Notes under the pieces: model-generated
Told to the model about the DNA's origin: nothing
Databases searched by the model: none
What the model saw: only the letters and a program-made list of their open reading frames with translations
Assembly: GCF_000003815.2 (NCBI RefSeq)
Contig: NC_049983.1
Location: 1,637,857-1,701,856 of the forward strand
Reading direction: 5' to 3'
DNA from: Branchiostoma floridae
Taxonomy: Eukaryota > Chordata > Leptocardii > Amphioxiformes > Branchiostomatidae
Length of the DNA stretch: 64,000 nucleotides
In this document: positions 11,822 to 23,230 of the stretch, piece after piece
How positions within the stretch are numbered: the stretch's first letter is position 1
Layout of the letters: every line of letters starts with the position of its first letter
Translations under genes and position numbers: made by a program

Positions 11822-12150
11822 CGGCAAGCGCAGCCAGGCTTGCGGGGGTCTGTCGGGGTCGATGCCCGATCGCGCCGTCCATGTGTACGCTACATCATCA
11901 CGATGTACGCGTCGATAACGTCATGATATTGTCGGCAAGCGCAGCCAGGGATACGGGGGCCTGTCGGGGCCCGTGCCCGATCGCGCCGTCCATGTGTACG
12001 CTACATCATCACGATGTACGTGTCGGTAACGTCACGAAATTGTTGGGAAGCGCAGCCAGGGATGCGGGGCCCATCAAGGTGCATGCCCGATCGCGCAGTA
12101 CATGTGACAGGCGCATCATCGCGTATAAGATGTTGTGCATGGCCGTTTCT
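11822..12150 (+). repeat. 111-bp subterminal tandem repeat, left arm
   Basis: About three copies, at 11822, 11933 and about 12044. Each contains GCAAGCGCAGCCAGG, CGATCGCGCCGTCC and TACATCATCACGATGTACG. The period is a multiple of three, so one frame stays open with a 37-residue repeat; that is not evidence of coding. Confidence 0.85.
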
Positions 12151-13830
12151 ACTGGTGTATTACACTATACATATGGTCTAAAATGCCCTGTAGTATTGTA
12201 GCAGGTCTTGCCGCTACAAGGGTATCGGGGCATGCCACTGCTCGTGTGCGGGATGACCTGGGCTTTCCGCCGTAGAAGATATTGTGGTTGATCGTTACGA
12301 CTGGTGTGACATTGTACGGATGGTCTTAAATGCCCTGTAGTATTGTAGTATTGTAGTAGATCTTGCCGCTGTGAGGCTAGCGGGGTACACCGCTGCTCAC
12401 GTACGGGGCGACCAGGCCTTACATGCCGTAAAAGATATTGAGATTGACCGTTTCTATTGATGTATTACATTATACGTATGGTCTAAAATGCCCTGTAGTA
12501 GTGTAGTATTGTAGTAGGTCCTGCCGCTACGAGGGTAACGGGGCACGCCACTGCTGGTGTACGGGACGACCTGGCCTTTCAGCCGTAGAAGATATTGTGG
12601 TTGGTCGTTTCGACTGGTGTGACATTATACGGAAGGACTAAAATGCCCTGCAGTAGTGTAGTATTGTAGTAGGTCTTGTCGCTACAAGGGTAACGGGGCA
12701 TGCCACTTCTCGTGTACGGGACGACCTGGGCTTTCAGCCGTAGAAGATATTGTGGTTGATCGTCTCGACTGGTGTGACATTATACGGAAGGACTAAAATG
12801 CCCTGTAGTAGTGTAGTATTGTAGTAGATCTTGCCGCTGCGAGGGTAGCGGGGCATGTCACTTCTCGTGTACGGGACGAGCTGGGCTTTCAGCCGTAGAA
12901 GATATTGTGGTTGGCCGTTTCGACTGGTGTGACATTGTACGGAAGGACTAAAATGCCCTGTAGTATTGTAGTATTGTAGTAGGTCTGGTCGCTACAAGGG
13001 TATAGGGGCATGCCACTTCTCGTGTACGGGACGACCTGGGCTTTCAGCGGTAGAAGATATTGTGGTTGATCGTTTCGACTGGTGTGACATTATACGAATG
13101 GTCTGAATTGCCCTGTAGTAGTGTAGTATTGTAGTAGGTCTTGCCGCTATGAGGGTAGCGGGGCACGCCACTGCTGGTGCACGGGACGACCTGGCCTTTT
13201 TATGCCGTAAAACATATTGAGGTTGACCGTTCCTACTGATGTATTACATTATACTGATGGTTTGAAATGCCCTGTAGTAGTGTAGTATTGTAGTAGATCT
13301 TGCCGTTACGAGGGTAGCGGGGCACGCCACTGCTGGTTTACGGGACGACCTGAGCTTTCAGCCGTAAAAGATATTGTGGTTGGCCGTTTCGACTGGTGTG
13401 ACATTATACGGAAGGACTAAAATGCCCTGTAGTAGTGTAGTATTGTAGTAGATCTTGCCGCTTCGAGGGTAGCGGGGCATGTCACTTCTCGTGTACGGGA
13501 CGACCTGGGCTTTCAGCCGTAGAAGATATTGTGGTTGGCCGTTTCGACTGGTGTGACATTATACGGAAGGACTAAAATGCCCTGTAGTAGTATGGTATTG
13601 TAGGAGGTCTTGCCGCTACAGGTGTAGCGGGGCACGCCACTGCTGATGTTCGGGACGACCTGGCCTTTCATGCCGTAAAAGATATTGAGGTTGACCGTTC
13701 CTACTGATGTATTACAGTATACGAATGGTCTGAAATGCCCTGTAGTAGTGTAGTATTGTAGTAAGTCTTACCGCTACAAGGGTGTCGGGGATACACCGCT
13801 GCTCACGTACGGGTCAACCCCATCTTCCGA
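12150..13830 (+). repeat. 156-bp tandem repeat array, left arm
   Basis: Successive CTGGTGTGACATTATACGG landmarks fall at 12301, 12457, 12613, 12769, 12924 and 13079, giving a period of 155-156 bp, for about eleven units. Two sub-variants (CTGGTGTGACATT and CTGATGTATTACATT) are interspersed. Confidence 0.85.
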
Positions 13831-15504
13831 TCGACCTCTTTTTTTTTCATGCAGTGACTTTTGATTATATACAGCCTTTCAATATTGAGCTAAGATTTTC
13901 TGAGCTATATATGACATATATTTCAGATGTCATCTTCAGGGGTAATGTTACTACATGAACACTTCAAAATTGTATCTTCTATGGATAAAAGTGAATTTCA
14001 TCTTCATTATCAACAAAATGCGATTGATGTAAGCGAAAGGGTTCGAATTTTTTCTGTAGATATACATGTATAATTCCCACGAAATTCCTTGTCACCGAGC
14101 ATGAAATCGATCGGCTGATGGGTCTTGGATCTCTAAATGATGTTTTGGACAGTAATACGCCCATCGACCGATGTTCGTATGTCTTCAAGCCGCGTTTAAT
14201 GTGATCGGGTAGATAAAAATGAAAACATACAATGGCCCGAGAAAACGGTAAGAGGATGATCTCTAAAAATAACCATTTTGAAGTAGAATAAACTGGGGAC
14301 CGTGCTACTGCTGTTTGGCTGGTGACAAGTAAAGTTAACTCGTAACTGCAATTTTGTGTTCTAAGGTCGACACGTCAGTTAATTATAAGTCCGCCAAATT
14401 CGTTGCGATATGCTTTGTCAGGGTGTTGTCTCTAGCTATTTGTCCTCTGTTTCAATAGATGATGCATTATGAAGAACATCGAGAATCTAAACCAAACAAG
14501 TTCAAATTCAAATGTTTTGAAAGAATATAGAACCTATTGCAACGGCGTGTCTAGATATCAATAACAGTGCGAAAACATATAATGTGTTTGTATTTTTTTC
14601 TTGTGAAAGCCCGTGGAGAGAAATAAGACTGGTTTCCATAACCTACATATAAACTTGGAGCTGCGCATGTACATTGTGCATTCAGGTAACGGTTTATCCG
14701 TCAGACATGTTAAACTTTGCATATTACATGCATTCGTATCCCATCGACAATACCGAAAAGTGTTACTTTTCAATAAATAAAACAGAGGATTTCTATCTAT
14801 GTATGGTACTCTACAGTGATACCAAAGTATCGAGCAAATGTTGAGAACATATGAAGGATTATTCCGACATGGTAAAACGTCAGACGTATTTTAAACAGAA
14901 CGTCAGTGATCCAAGTCAATTGTGAATTGTGTAAATCCAATGTTTTATTACACGCAGGATCCTTGGTCTTAGATATCATTATGGGAAGTTAGGTTGTAAA
15001 TAACAAGGTACCGTACCTATATTGAAACACTCATAGGATGAAAGAACTTTTTAAGACTCGAACGCAACATGACATTCGAAGACTGCTTTCTGCCTTGTGA
15101 TACAAATTGGAAGTATTTTTTTCTAATGATATGGGTAATCGTGCGTTCTTGCCATTTGGATACTAATTTCAGTCTACATGCGAAGACATGGGACCATGAC
15201 ATTTAAACATTTCAAGTACAACAGAAAAATATGACATTTTCCATTAACACAACACAACGCTACACTTTTCTTGTTCCTCCTTAATACGCCATGAAAAGAA
15301 GTATAATTAATTGTGGTGCGAATGTTCAACCCCTACGGTAGATATTACAGGATTAAACAAAACACTGATTTTGGATTATATAATTGATATAAAAGGAAGA
15401 AATGACTAGTCAAAGAGTCATTTCTTTTTACGGGCCATAACGTAACAAATTTCATGTCACTGGCCTAATAGAATACGTACGTGAACAGTGTGCCCGATAC
15501 CTAA
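13831..15504. other. Unique central loop of the foldback element
   Basis: AT-rich, with no supported gene. A short perfect hairpin (AAGAAATGACT/AGTCATTTCTT) lies at about 15398-15427. Small open frames are scattered and featureless. Confidence 0.5.
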
Positions 15505-18180
15505 GTCCTACTACAATACTACAGGACATTTTAGACCTTCCGTATAATGTCACACCAGTCGAAACGACCAACCACAATATCTTCTACGGCTGAAAGCCCA
15601 GGCCGTCCCGTACACGAAAAGTGGCATGCCCCGATACCCTTACAGCGGAAAGACCTACTACAATACTACAATACTACAGGGCATTTAAGACCATCCGTAT
15701 AATGTCACACCAGTGGGAACGACCAACCACAATATCTTCTACGGCTGAAAGGCCAAGTCGTCCCGTACACGAGAAGTGGCATACCCCGATACCCTTGTAG
15801 CGGCAAGACCTACTACAATACTACATGACGTTTCAGACCATATGTAAAATATAATACACCAGTATGAACGGTCAAGCACAACATCTTTTACGGATGAAAG
15901 GCCAGGTAGTCCCATAAACCAGCAGTGGCGTGCCCCGCTGCCCTCGTAGCGGCAAGACCTACTACAATACTACACTACTACAGGGCATTTCAGACCATCC
16001 GTATAATGTAATACATCAGTAGGAACGGTCAACCTCAATATCTTTTACGACATGAAAAGGCCAGGTCGTCCCGTACACCAGCAGTGGCGTGCCCCGCTAC
16101 CCTCGTAGCGGCAAGACCTACTACAATACTANNNNNNNNNNNNNNNNNNNNNNNNNNNNNNNNNNNNNNNNNNNNNNNNNNNNNNNNNNNNNNNNNNNNN
16201 NNNNNNNNNNNNNNNNNNNNNNNNNNNNNNNNNNNNNNNNNNNNNNNNNNNNNNNNNNNNNNNNNNNNNNNNNNNNNNNNNNNNNNNNNNNNNNNNNNNN
16301 NNNNNNNNNNNNNNNNNNNNNNNNNNNNNNNNNNNNNNNNNNNNNNNNNNNNNNNNNNNNNNNNNNNNNNNNNNNNNNNNNNNNNNNNNNNNNNNNNNNN
16401 NNNNNNNNNNNNNNNNNNNNNNNNNNNNNNNNNNNNNNNNNNNNNNNNNNNNNNNNNNNNNNNNNNNNNNNNNNNNNNNNNNNNNNNNNNNNNNNNNNNN
16501 NNNNNNNNNNNNNNNNNNNNNNNNNNNNNNNNNNNNNNNNNNNNNNNNNNNNNNNNNNNNNNNNNNNNNNNNNNNNNNNNNNNNNNNNNNNNNNNNNNNN
16601 NNNNNNNNNNNNNNNNNNNNNNNNNNNNNNNNNNNNNNNNNNNNNNNNNNNNNNNNNNNNNNNNNNNNNNNNNNNNNNNNNNNNNNNNNNNNNNNNNNNN
16701 NNNNNNNNNNNNNNNNNNNNNNNNNNNNNNNNNNNNNNNNNNNNNNNNNNNNNNNNNNNNNNNNNNNNNNNNNNNNNNNNNNNNNNNNNNNNNNNNNNNN
16801 NNNNNNNNNNNNNNNNNNNNNNNNNNNNNNNNNGCCCAGGTCGTCCCGTACACGAGAAGTGACATGCCCCGCTACCCTCGTAGCGGCAAGATCTACTACA
16901 ATACTACACTACTACAGGGCATTTTAGTCCTTCCGTATAATGTCACACCAGTCGAAACGGCCAACCACAATATCTTTTACGGCTGAAAGCCCAGGTCGTC
17001 CCGTGCACGAGAAGTGACATGCCCCGCTACCCTCGTAGCGGCAAGACCTACTACAATACTACAGGGCATTTTAGTCCTTCCGTATAATGTCACACCAGTC
17101 GAAACGATCAACCACAATATCTTCTACGGCTGAAAGCCCAGGTCGTCCCGTACACGAGAAGTGACATGCCCCGTTACCCTCGAAGCGGCAAGATCTACTA
17201 CAATACTACAATACTACAGGGCATTTTAGCTTTCCGTATAATGTCACACCAGTCGAAACGGCCAACCACAATATCTTTTACGGCTGAAAGCCCAGGTCGT
17301 CCCGTACACGAGAAGTGACATGCCCCGCTACCCTCGTAGCGGCAAGACCTACTACAATACTACAATACTACAGGGCATTTTAGTCCTTCCGTATAATGTC
17401 ACACCAGTCGAAACGATCAACCACAATATCTTCTACGGCTGAAAGCCCAGGTCGTCCCGTACACGAGAAGTGACATGCCCCGCTACCCTCGAAGCGGCAA
17501 GATCTACTACAATACTACAATACTACAGGGCATTTTAGCTTTCCGGATCATGTCACACCCGTCGAAACGGGCAAACACGATATCTTCCACGGGTGAAAGC
17601 CCAAGTCGTCCCGTACACGAGAAGTGACATTGCCCGTTAACCTCGTAACCGTAAGATCTACTTCAATTCTATCCTACTACCGGGCCTTTTAGGCCTTCCG
17701 TATAATGTCACACCAGTCGAAGCGACCAACCACAATATCTTCTACGGCTGAAAGGCCAGGTCGTCCCGTACACCAGCAGTGGCGTGCCCCGTTACCCTTG
17801 TAGCGGCAGGACCTACTACAATACTACACTACTACAGGGCATTTTAGACCATACGTATAATGTAATACATCAGTAGAAACGGTCAATCTCAATATCTTTT
17901 ACGGCATGAAAGGCCTGGTCGCCCCGTACGTGAGCAGCGGTGTACCCCGCTAGCCTCACAGCGGCAAGATCTACTACAATACTACAATACTACAGGGCAT
18001 TTAAGACCATCCGTACAATGTCACACCAGTCGTAACGATCAACCACAATATCTTCTACGGCGGAAAGCCCAGGTCATCCCGCACACGAGCAGTGGCATGC
18101 CCCGATACCCTTGTAGCGGCAAGACCTGCTACAATACTACAGGGCATTTTAGACCATATGTATAGTGTAATACACCAGTA
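15505..18180 (-). repeat. 156-bp tandem repeat array, right arm (interrupted by assembly gap)
   Basis: Reverse complement of the left array. The gap at 16132-16833 means that copy number and arm length here are unknown. Near-identical adjacent units probably caused the gap. Confidence 0.85.
16132..16833. other. Assembly gap (702 N)
   Basis: Run of N inside the right-arm tandem array. Open frames that cross it are artefacts. Confidence 0.99.
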
Positions 18181-18189
18181 GAAACGGCC

Positions 18190-18653
18190 ATGCACAACAT
18201 CTTATACGCGATGATGCGCCTGTCACATGTACTGCGCGATCGGGCATGCACCTTGATGGGCCCCGCATCCCTGGCTGCGCTTCCCAACAATTTCGTGACG
18301 TTATCGACACGTACATCGTGATGATGTAGCGTACACATGGACGGCGCGATCGGGCACGGGCCCCGACAGGCCCCCGTATCCCTGGCTGCGCTTGCCGACA
18401 ATATCATGACGTTATCGACGCGTACATCGTGATGATGTAGCGTACACATGGACGGCGCGATCGGGCACGGGCCCCGACAGGCCCCCGTATCCCTGGCTGC
18501 GCTTGCCGACAATATCATGACGTTATCGACGCGTACATCGTGATGATGTAGCGTACACATGTACGGCGCGATCGGGCATCGACCCCGACAGACCCCCGCA
18601 AGCCTGGCTGCGCTTGCCGGCGATTTCGTGATGTCTTACATGAAACATCTGCC
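18190..18653 (-). repeat. 111-bp subterminal repeats with an internal element terminus
   Basis: About four inverted copies of the 111-bp unit, ending at 18653 with CATCTGCC, the same terminus as the element's outer end. It is followed directly by more array sequence rather than by a target duplication. Confidence 0.7.
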
Positions 18654-20017
18654 CTTCTATTATAGCGGCAAGACCTACTACAATACTACAATACTACAGG
18701 GCATTTTAGACCATCCGTATAATTTCACACCAGTCGAATCGATCAACCACAATATCTTCTACGGCTGAAAGCCCACGTCGTCCCTTACACGAGAAGTGGC
18801 ATGTTCCGATACCCTTGTAGTGGCAAGACCTACTACAATACTACACTACTACAGGGTATTTCAGACCATATGTATAATGTAATACATCAGTAGGAACGGT
18901 CAACCTCAATATCTTTACGACATGAAAGGCCAGGTCGTCCCGTACACGAGAAGTGGCATGCCCCGATACCCTTATAGCGGCAAGACCTACTACAATACTA
19001 CAATACTACAGGGCATTTTAGACCATCCGTATAATGTCACACTAGTCGAAACGGCCAACCACAATATATTCTACGGCTGAAAGCCCAGGTCGTCCCGTAA
19101 ACCAACAGTGGCGTGCCCTGCTACCCCCGTAGCGGCAAGACCTACTCCAATACTACAGGGCATTTTAGACCATCTGTTTAATGTAATACATCAGTAGGAA
19201 CGGTCAACTTAATATCTTTTACGACATGAAAGGCCAGGTAGTCCCGTACGTGAGCAGCGGTGCACCCCGCTAGCCTTACAGCGGCAAGAACTACTACAAT
19301 ACTACAGGGCATTTTAGACCACCCGTATATTGTCACACCAGTCGAAATGATCAACCACAATATCTTCTACGGCTGAAAGCCCAGGTCGTCCCGTACGTGA
19401 GCAGCGGTGTACCCCGCTAGCCCTACAGCGGCAAGACCTACTACAATACTACAATACTACAGGGCATTTTAGACCATCCGTATAATGTCGAACCAGTCGA
19501 AACAGTCAACCACAGTATCTTCTACGGCTGAAAGGCCAGGTAGTCCCGTTCACGAGCAGTGGTATGCCCCGATACCCTTGTAGCGGCAAGACCTACTACA
19601 ATACTACAGGGCATTTTAGACCATATATATATATAGTGTAATACGTACACCAGTAGGAACGGCCATGTACAATATATTTTACGCGATGATGCGCCTTTCA
19701 CATGTACTGCGCGATCGGGTATGGACCTTGATAGGCCCCACATCCCTGCCTGCGCTTGCCAACAATTTCGTGACGTTATCGACGCGTACATCGTGATGAT
19801 GTAGCGAACACACGGACGGCGCGAACGGACACGGGCCCCGACAGGCCCCCGCATCCCTGACTGCGCTGGCTGACAATTTCGTGACGTTATCGACGCGTAC
19901 ATCGTGATGATGTAGCGTACACATGGACGGCGCGATCGGGCATGGAACCCTACAGACTCCCGCATGCCTGGCTGCGCTTGCCGGCGATTTCGTGATGTCT
20001 TACACGAAACATCTGCC
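18654..20017 (-). repeat. Second partial right arm of the foldback element
   Basis: Repeats the 156-bp array (18654-19660) and then about three 111-bp units (19680-20017), ending in the outer terminus that carries the target duplication. Confidence 0.7.
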
Positions 20018-20236
20018 TACAAAGAGCCAGCCTTGCAATAATTACTGGCATGGCCTTGGCGAATACAAAGGATCACTGCATAGCCACTACTCACATTGAA
20101 GTCGGTCTTAATGTGTAGAGAAAAGATTCTATGGCCTGATCAAGTTGGAACTCGAAATGCTCTATTGTCGGTGTCAGGTTTGAATTTTCCTTGTATTTCG
20201 TTAATTAATTTCGTCTTTGGGTTTTTTGTCTTTAAG

Positions 20237-20383
20237 TTGGACATGGCAACCGTGGAACCTCGGTCACCCAACGAAAATAGTCTGAACTGTTATGTCGGTT
20301 CTATTACGGACTTCTTACGGACTAGGTTACAACTCGGCATCTGGAACAACTCGGCATCTGGAACAACTCGGCACATAGTTTAA
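20237..20383 (+). pseudogene. Truncated duplicate of a zinc-finger coding-exon start
   Basis: tctttaag/TTGGACATGGCAACC copies the exon start of the next gene (20672). The protein begins MATVEPRSPNENS, like MATIKRQAPNETN in the intact copy, then runs into intron-like sequence and stops at 20383 with no zinc finger. It still has a usable-looking acceptor, so transcripts could be diverted into it. Confidence 0.55.
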
Positions 20384-20671
20384 GACAAGTCGGCACCATT
20401 CTTACTCAGCACTTAATATGATCTAATATGGGAATACTACGTAGAAGTTTATACAAATAACGTAAAGCTATTACAAAGAGCCAGGCCTGCTGGACAAAAC
20501 AATACAAATGATCACTATATACACGCTATACACATTAAAGTAGGTCGTAATTTGTGGAGTTCAAAGTCGATGTAATGTGTAGAGGAAAAATCCTATGATT
20601 AAGTTGGAACTAGAAATGTTCTATTTTCAGTGTCAAGTTTTAATTTTTCCTGTTTTCTGTTTGTCTTTAGG

Positions 20672-21526
20672 TTGGACATGGCAACCATAAAACGTCAGGC
20701 TCCCAACGAAACCAATGTCGGGTCTCCCACCGGGGTTTCTCATGTTGCCTCTGACAGCAAAACAAACGACGCAGAAGACGTAATGGCAGCAAAGAAAGTC
20801 AGCTTAAACAACGTTGGTGATAGACCCTACATGTGTGGATTCTGTGGTTACGTGACAGGTATGAAGTCTAGATTGTCCCAACACATGAGAACCCATACAG
20901 GCGAAAGACCCTACAAATGTGACCGATGTGACTATTCTGCAGCACAGAAAGGACATTTGAACATTCATATAGCATTAAGACACACTGGTGAGAAACCCTA
21001 CATGTGTGGGGAGTGTGGGTACAGGACGGCTCATAAATCTAACTTGTCCAAACATATGACAAACCACACAGGTGAAAGACCCTACAAATGTGACCGATGT
21101 GACTATTCTGCAGCACAGAAACTAACTTTTGACAACCATATAGCAGCAAGACACACAGGCGACAAACCCTTTATGTGTGGGGAGTGTGGATACAGGACTG
21201 CTCGGAAATCTAGCCTATCTGAACATTGGAGAACGCATACAGGAGAAAAACCCTACAATTGTGACCAGTGTGACTATTCTGCAGCGAATAAATCCAATTT
21301 GAAAAACCACCTAGTAATTCATACAGGTGCGAAACCATACATATGCGGGGAGTGTGGGTACAGAGCAGCTCAAAGGTGTGGTTTGTCCTACCATATGAGA
21401 ACCCATACCGGAGAAAAACCATACCAGTGTGACCAGTGCAACTATTCTGCTGCACGGAAATCCAACTTGGATCGTCATTTAGCAAAACACACCGTTACAA
21501 AAGCCTACAAAGGAGAAAAGTTTTGA
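20672..21526 (+). CDS. C2H2 zinc-finger protein, 8 fingers (CDS from ATG at 20678)
   Basis: Start chosen at 20678 because tttag/GTTGGACATGG is an acceptor plus a start shared with sister genes; the upstream frame is intron. 282 residues: a short polar leader (1-47), then eight fingers alternating type A ([14 protein letters not shown]) and type B (KC..CDYSAA..L..H...H), linked by TGERP/TGEKP. Helix positions -1, 3 and 6 vary most between fingers, as expected for base contacts. Probably a nuclear sequence-specific DNA-binding protein; no KRAB, BTB or SCAN domain. The leader exon is probably the one ending at 10723, which would make the intron about 9.9 kb. The stop at 21524-21526 comes just after the eighth finger, and decayed fingers follow. 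Confidence 0.85.
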   Translation: MDMATIKRQAPNETNVGSPTGVSHVASDSKTNDAEDVMAAKKVSLNNVGDRPYMCGFCGYVTGMKSRLSQHMRTHTGERPYKCDRCDYSAAQKGHLNIHIALRHTGEKPYMCGECGYRTAHKSNLSKHMTNHTGERPYKCDRCDYSAAQKLTFDNHIAARHTGDKPFMCGECGYRTARKSSLSEHWRTHTGEKPYNCDQCDYSAANKSNLKNHLVIHTGAKPYICGECGYRAAQRCGLSYHMRTHTGEKPYQCDQCNYSAARKSNLDRHLAKHTVTKAYKGEKF

Positions 21527-21856
21527 AAACCCTACAAGTTTGAGCAATCTAACTAGTCTTCTAGTAAAACACAGCAGTGATAAACTTACATCTGTGGGGA
21601 GTGTGGGTACAGGTAACTCGAAAGTCTCTCTTAGCCCAACACATGAGAACCCATACAGGAGAAAGACCCTACAAATGTGTAGTGTAACTATTCCGCAGTT
21701 AATAAGTCGTGCTTGAACTTCCATCTCAGGAGACACACCGGTGAGAAAAACTACATGTGTGGAGTGTGTGGGTACAGGACAGTTCAAAATGCTCAGATAT
21801 CAAAACATATGAGAACCCATACAGGAGGGAAAAAAACGTACAACTGTGATGGTTAG
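21527..21856 (+). pseudogene. Decayed zinc-finger array downstream of the stop
   Basis: Recognisable finger DNA (TGTGGGGAGTGTGGGTACAGG, HMRTHTG-like stretches) in shifting frames, for about three fingers. It is the former 3' end of the gene at 20672, now outside the reading frame. Confidence 0.7.
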
Positions 21857-22362
21857 ATGATTACATTTGGGAAAGGTATAAAAAGGCAGTAAAAGGAGGG
21901 GTTGGACTCCGACTTTAATTACCTTGCTCTAGATGCAGTGGATGACATTCCATTGCCCATATGGCTTTGAAAATGGCTATGGTGCCAAATTACTTACAAT
22001 TGAATTAAAAAGACGCACTATGTAGGGTATAGGTAGGTAGGGACTAGGGAGGTAGGTAGTAGGTATGTAGTGTATGGGAGAATTCTTGTTGAAAGGAAAA
22101 AAATTAGCGTCAATTTGGCATAACTGCACGATCTGCGATTTTTCTGTCAATAGTTTGTTTTTGCTTATATGAAAATAATGCACATGTGTTCAGAAATTGA
22201 ATGCAGTACGCAATACTCCTTGTCCCTTACTATCTGGTGTTTTGATCGTGTTTAAATAAGACAGTTTTAATCATATTTTATTATATACGTATCTATTATA
22301 TACAATGTTACCGTGTGCATCACTACAAGATTTTAGGTACGGCATGTATTGTATTAACTTAA
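21857..22362. other. Gene-free stretch
   Basis: Only a GTAGG-rich simple stretch at about 22022-22078 is notable; otherwise nothing recognisable. Confidence 0.5.
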
Positions 22363-23230
22363 CCCTATTCATACCCGAGGGTGGGTTGCTTTTGAGGCCT
22401 GTGCCAACTTCGATGTTGCATAACGCCAGAACGGCTTATGTTAGAGTCACAAAATTTTATGAGTTTTCTTAAAGGTCTACTACGCAGTTTTTTGCGCTCA
22501 AATTTGAAATATTCTAGAACTAAGAAATCTCAGATTTACTACTACTTTTTGACACTTTTGTGTCATTATTTCACGTTTGCAACGTAGAGAATTAGCCTAC
22601 AAACATTTCGTCCTACGCGTGCTGTAACTTGTTGACCCCCCTAGTTAGGCACTGGTGAGAATTCAAAGAAGAATTAATCATCAACGGTTATTGGTCGGGA
22701 ATCTCCGGTGAGTTCTGGGTGCGTGAAAGGTCACGGTGAACCATGTGACCAATCTCCGGGTAGGCTCGGGCAGACTCGGGACTACTCGGATTTCGTCGGG
22801 AAGAAACAAAATGGCTGAAACCCAGCGTGGGCGTGCAGAATCCCAGGTTTTCAAACGCGCTTGCACGGGAAAAATATCGACTCCTGACATGCCTTGAATA
22901 GTGTTCCGTAACGTGGTAGGCTTGATTCAACTAACTATATAAAGAAATGGCCGGAAAATGGATTTTTTGTTTTCAGTTTGAAGCGCAAAAAACTGCGTAG
23001 TAGACCTTTAACATATTGTTGGCAACAATTTCAAGAAGTTTAGTAAATTCTCCTTTTTTCTTGTTGCCATGGCAAAAGGTTGTAGACAGGCAGTTTTGCC
23101 CAAAATCGCTACTTTTGGTTCTAACAATATATTTTTCACGCTTATTTGATAAATTACTGCTTTTTTTCCCCATAAATATAATCTTATGTTATTAGGAATA
23201 TAGTTCATAATTGGATATGCATAATTTTCG
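22363..23230. mobile_element. TTAA-type MITE, right end lost, host of a nested MITE
   Basis: Begins CCCTATTCATAC after TTAA (22359-22362). The interior matches the 7.2-kb and 52-kb copies (GAGTTTTC..., ATTGTTGGCAAC, GTTGCCATGGCAA). It is interrupted at 22473-23007 by another element, and similarity fades near 23230 without a right terminus. Confidence 0.65.
22473..23007. mobile_element. Second TTAA-type MITE family, 535 bp, nested
   Basis: Inverted ends AGGTCTACTACGCAGTTT... and its complement are perfect over at least 25 bp, and are flanked by TTAA at 22469-22472 and 23008-23011. Removing the element with one TTAA restores the sequence seen in sister copies of the surrounding MITE. No protein-coding content. 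Confidence 0.85.

Larger units (their letters stand above)
11788..20017. mobile_element. Foldback-type DNA element, 8.2 kb, arms of tandem repeats
   Basis: Ends are GGCAGATGTTTC and its inverse, and the first and last 42 bases match with one difference. An 8-bp direct repeat, TACAAAGA, flanks it at 11780-11787 and 20018-20025. The left arm (11788 to about 13830) is about three 111-bp subterminal units followed by about eleven units of about 156 bp. The right side (from about 15505) is the reverse complement of the same units, around a unique loop of about 1.65 kb with no coding potential. A further inverted terminus lies at 18653, so the right arm is partly duplicated (18654-20017). This is the plan of FB/Galileo foldback transposons. 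The superfamily is not assignable here. No transposase is seen, so it is probably non-autonomous. Confidence 0.75.

Noticed and set aside
11881-12201. Open frame with a repeated MCTLHHHDVRV motif (also 18129-18560 and 19679-19924)
   Set aside because: It is the translation of the 111-bp tandem repeat. The period is divisible by three, which keeps a frame open. No start context, domain or conservation beyond the DNA repeat.
16035-16986. Long open frames across the N run
   Set aside because: They consist mostly of unknown residues and come from the assembly gap.
12150-20017. CRISPR-like array
   Set aside because: Units of 111 and 156 bp are tandem with no unique spacers, lie in animal DNA and form inverted arms.
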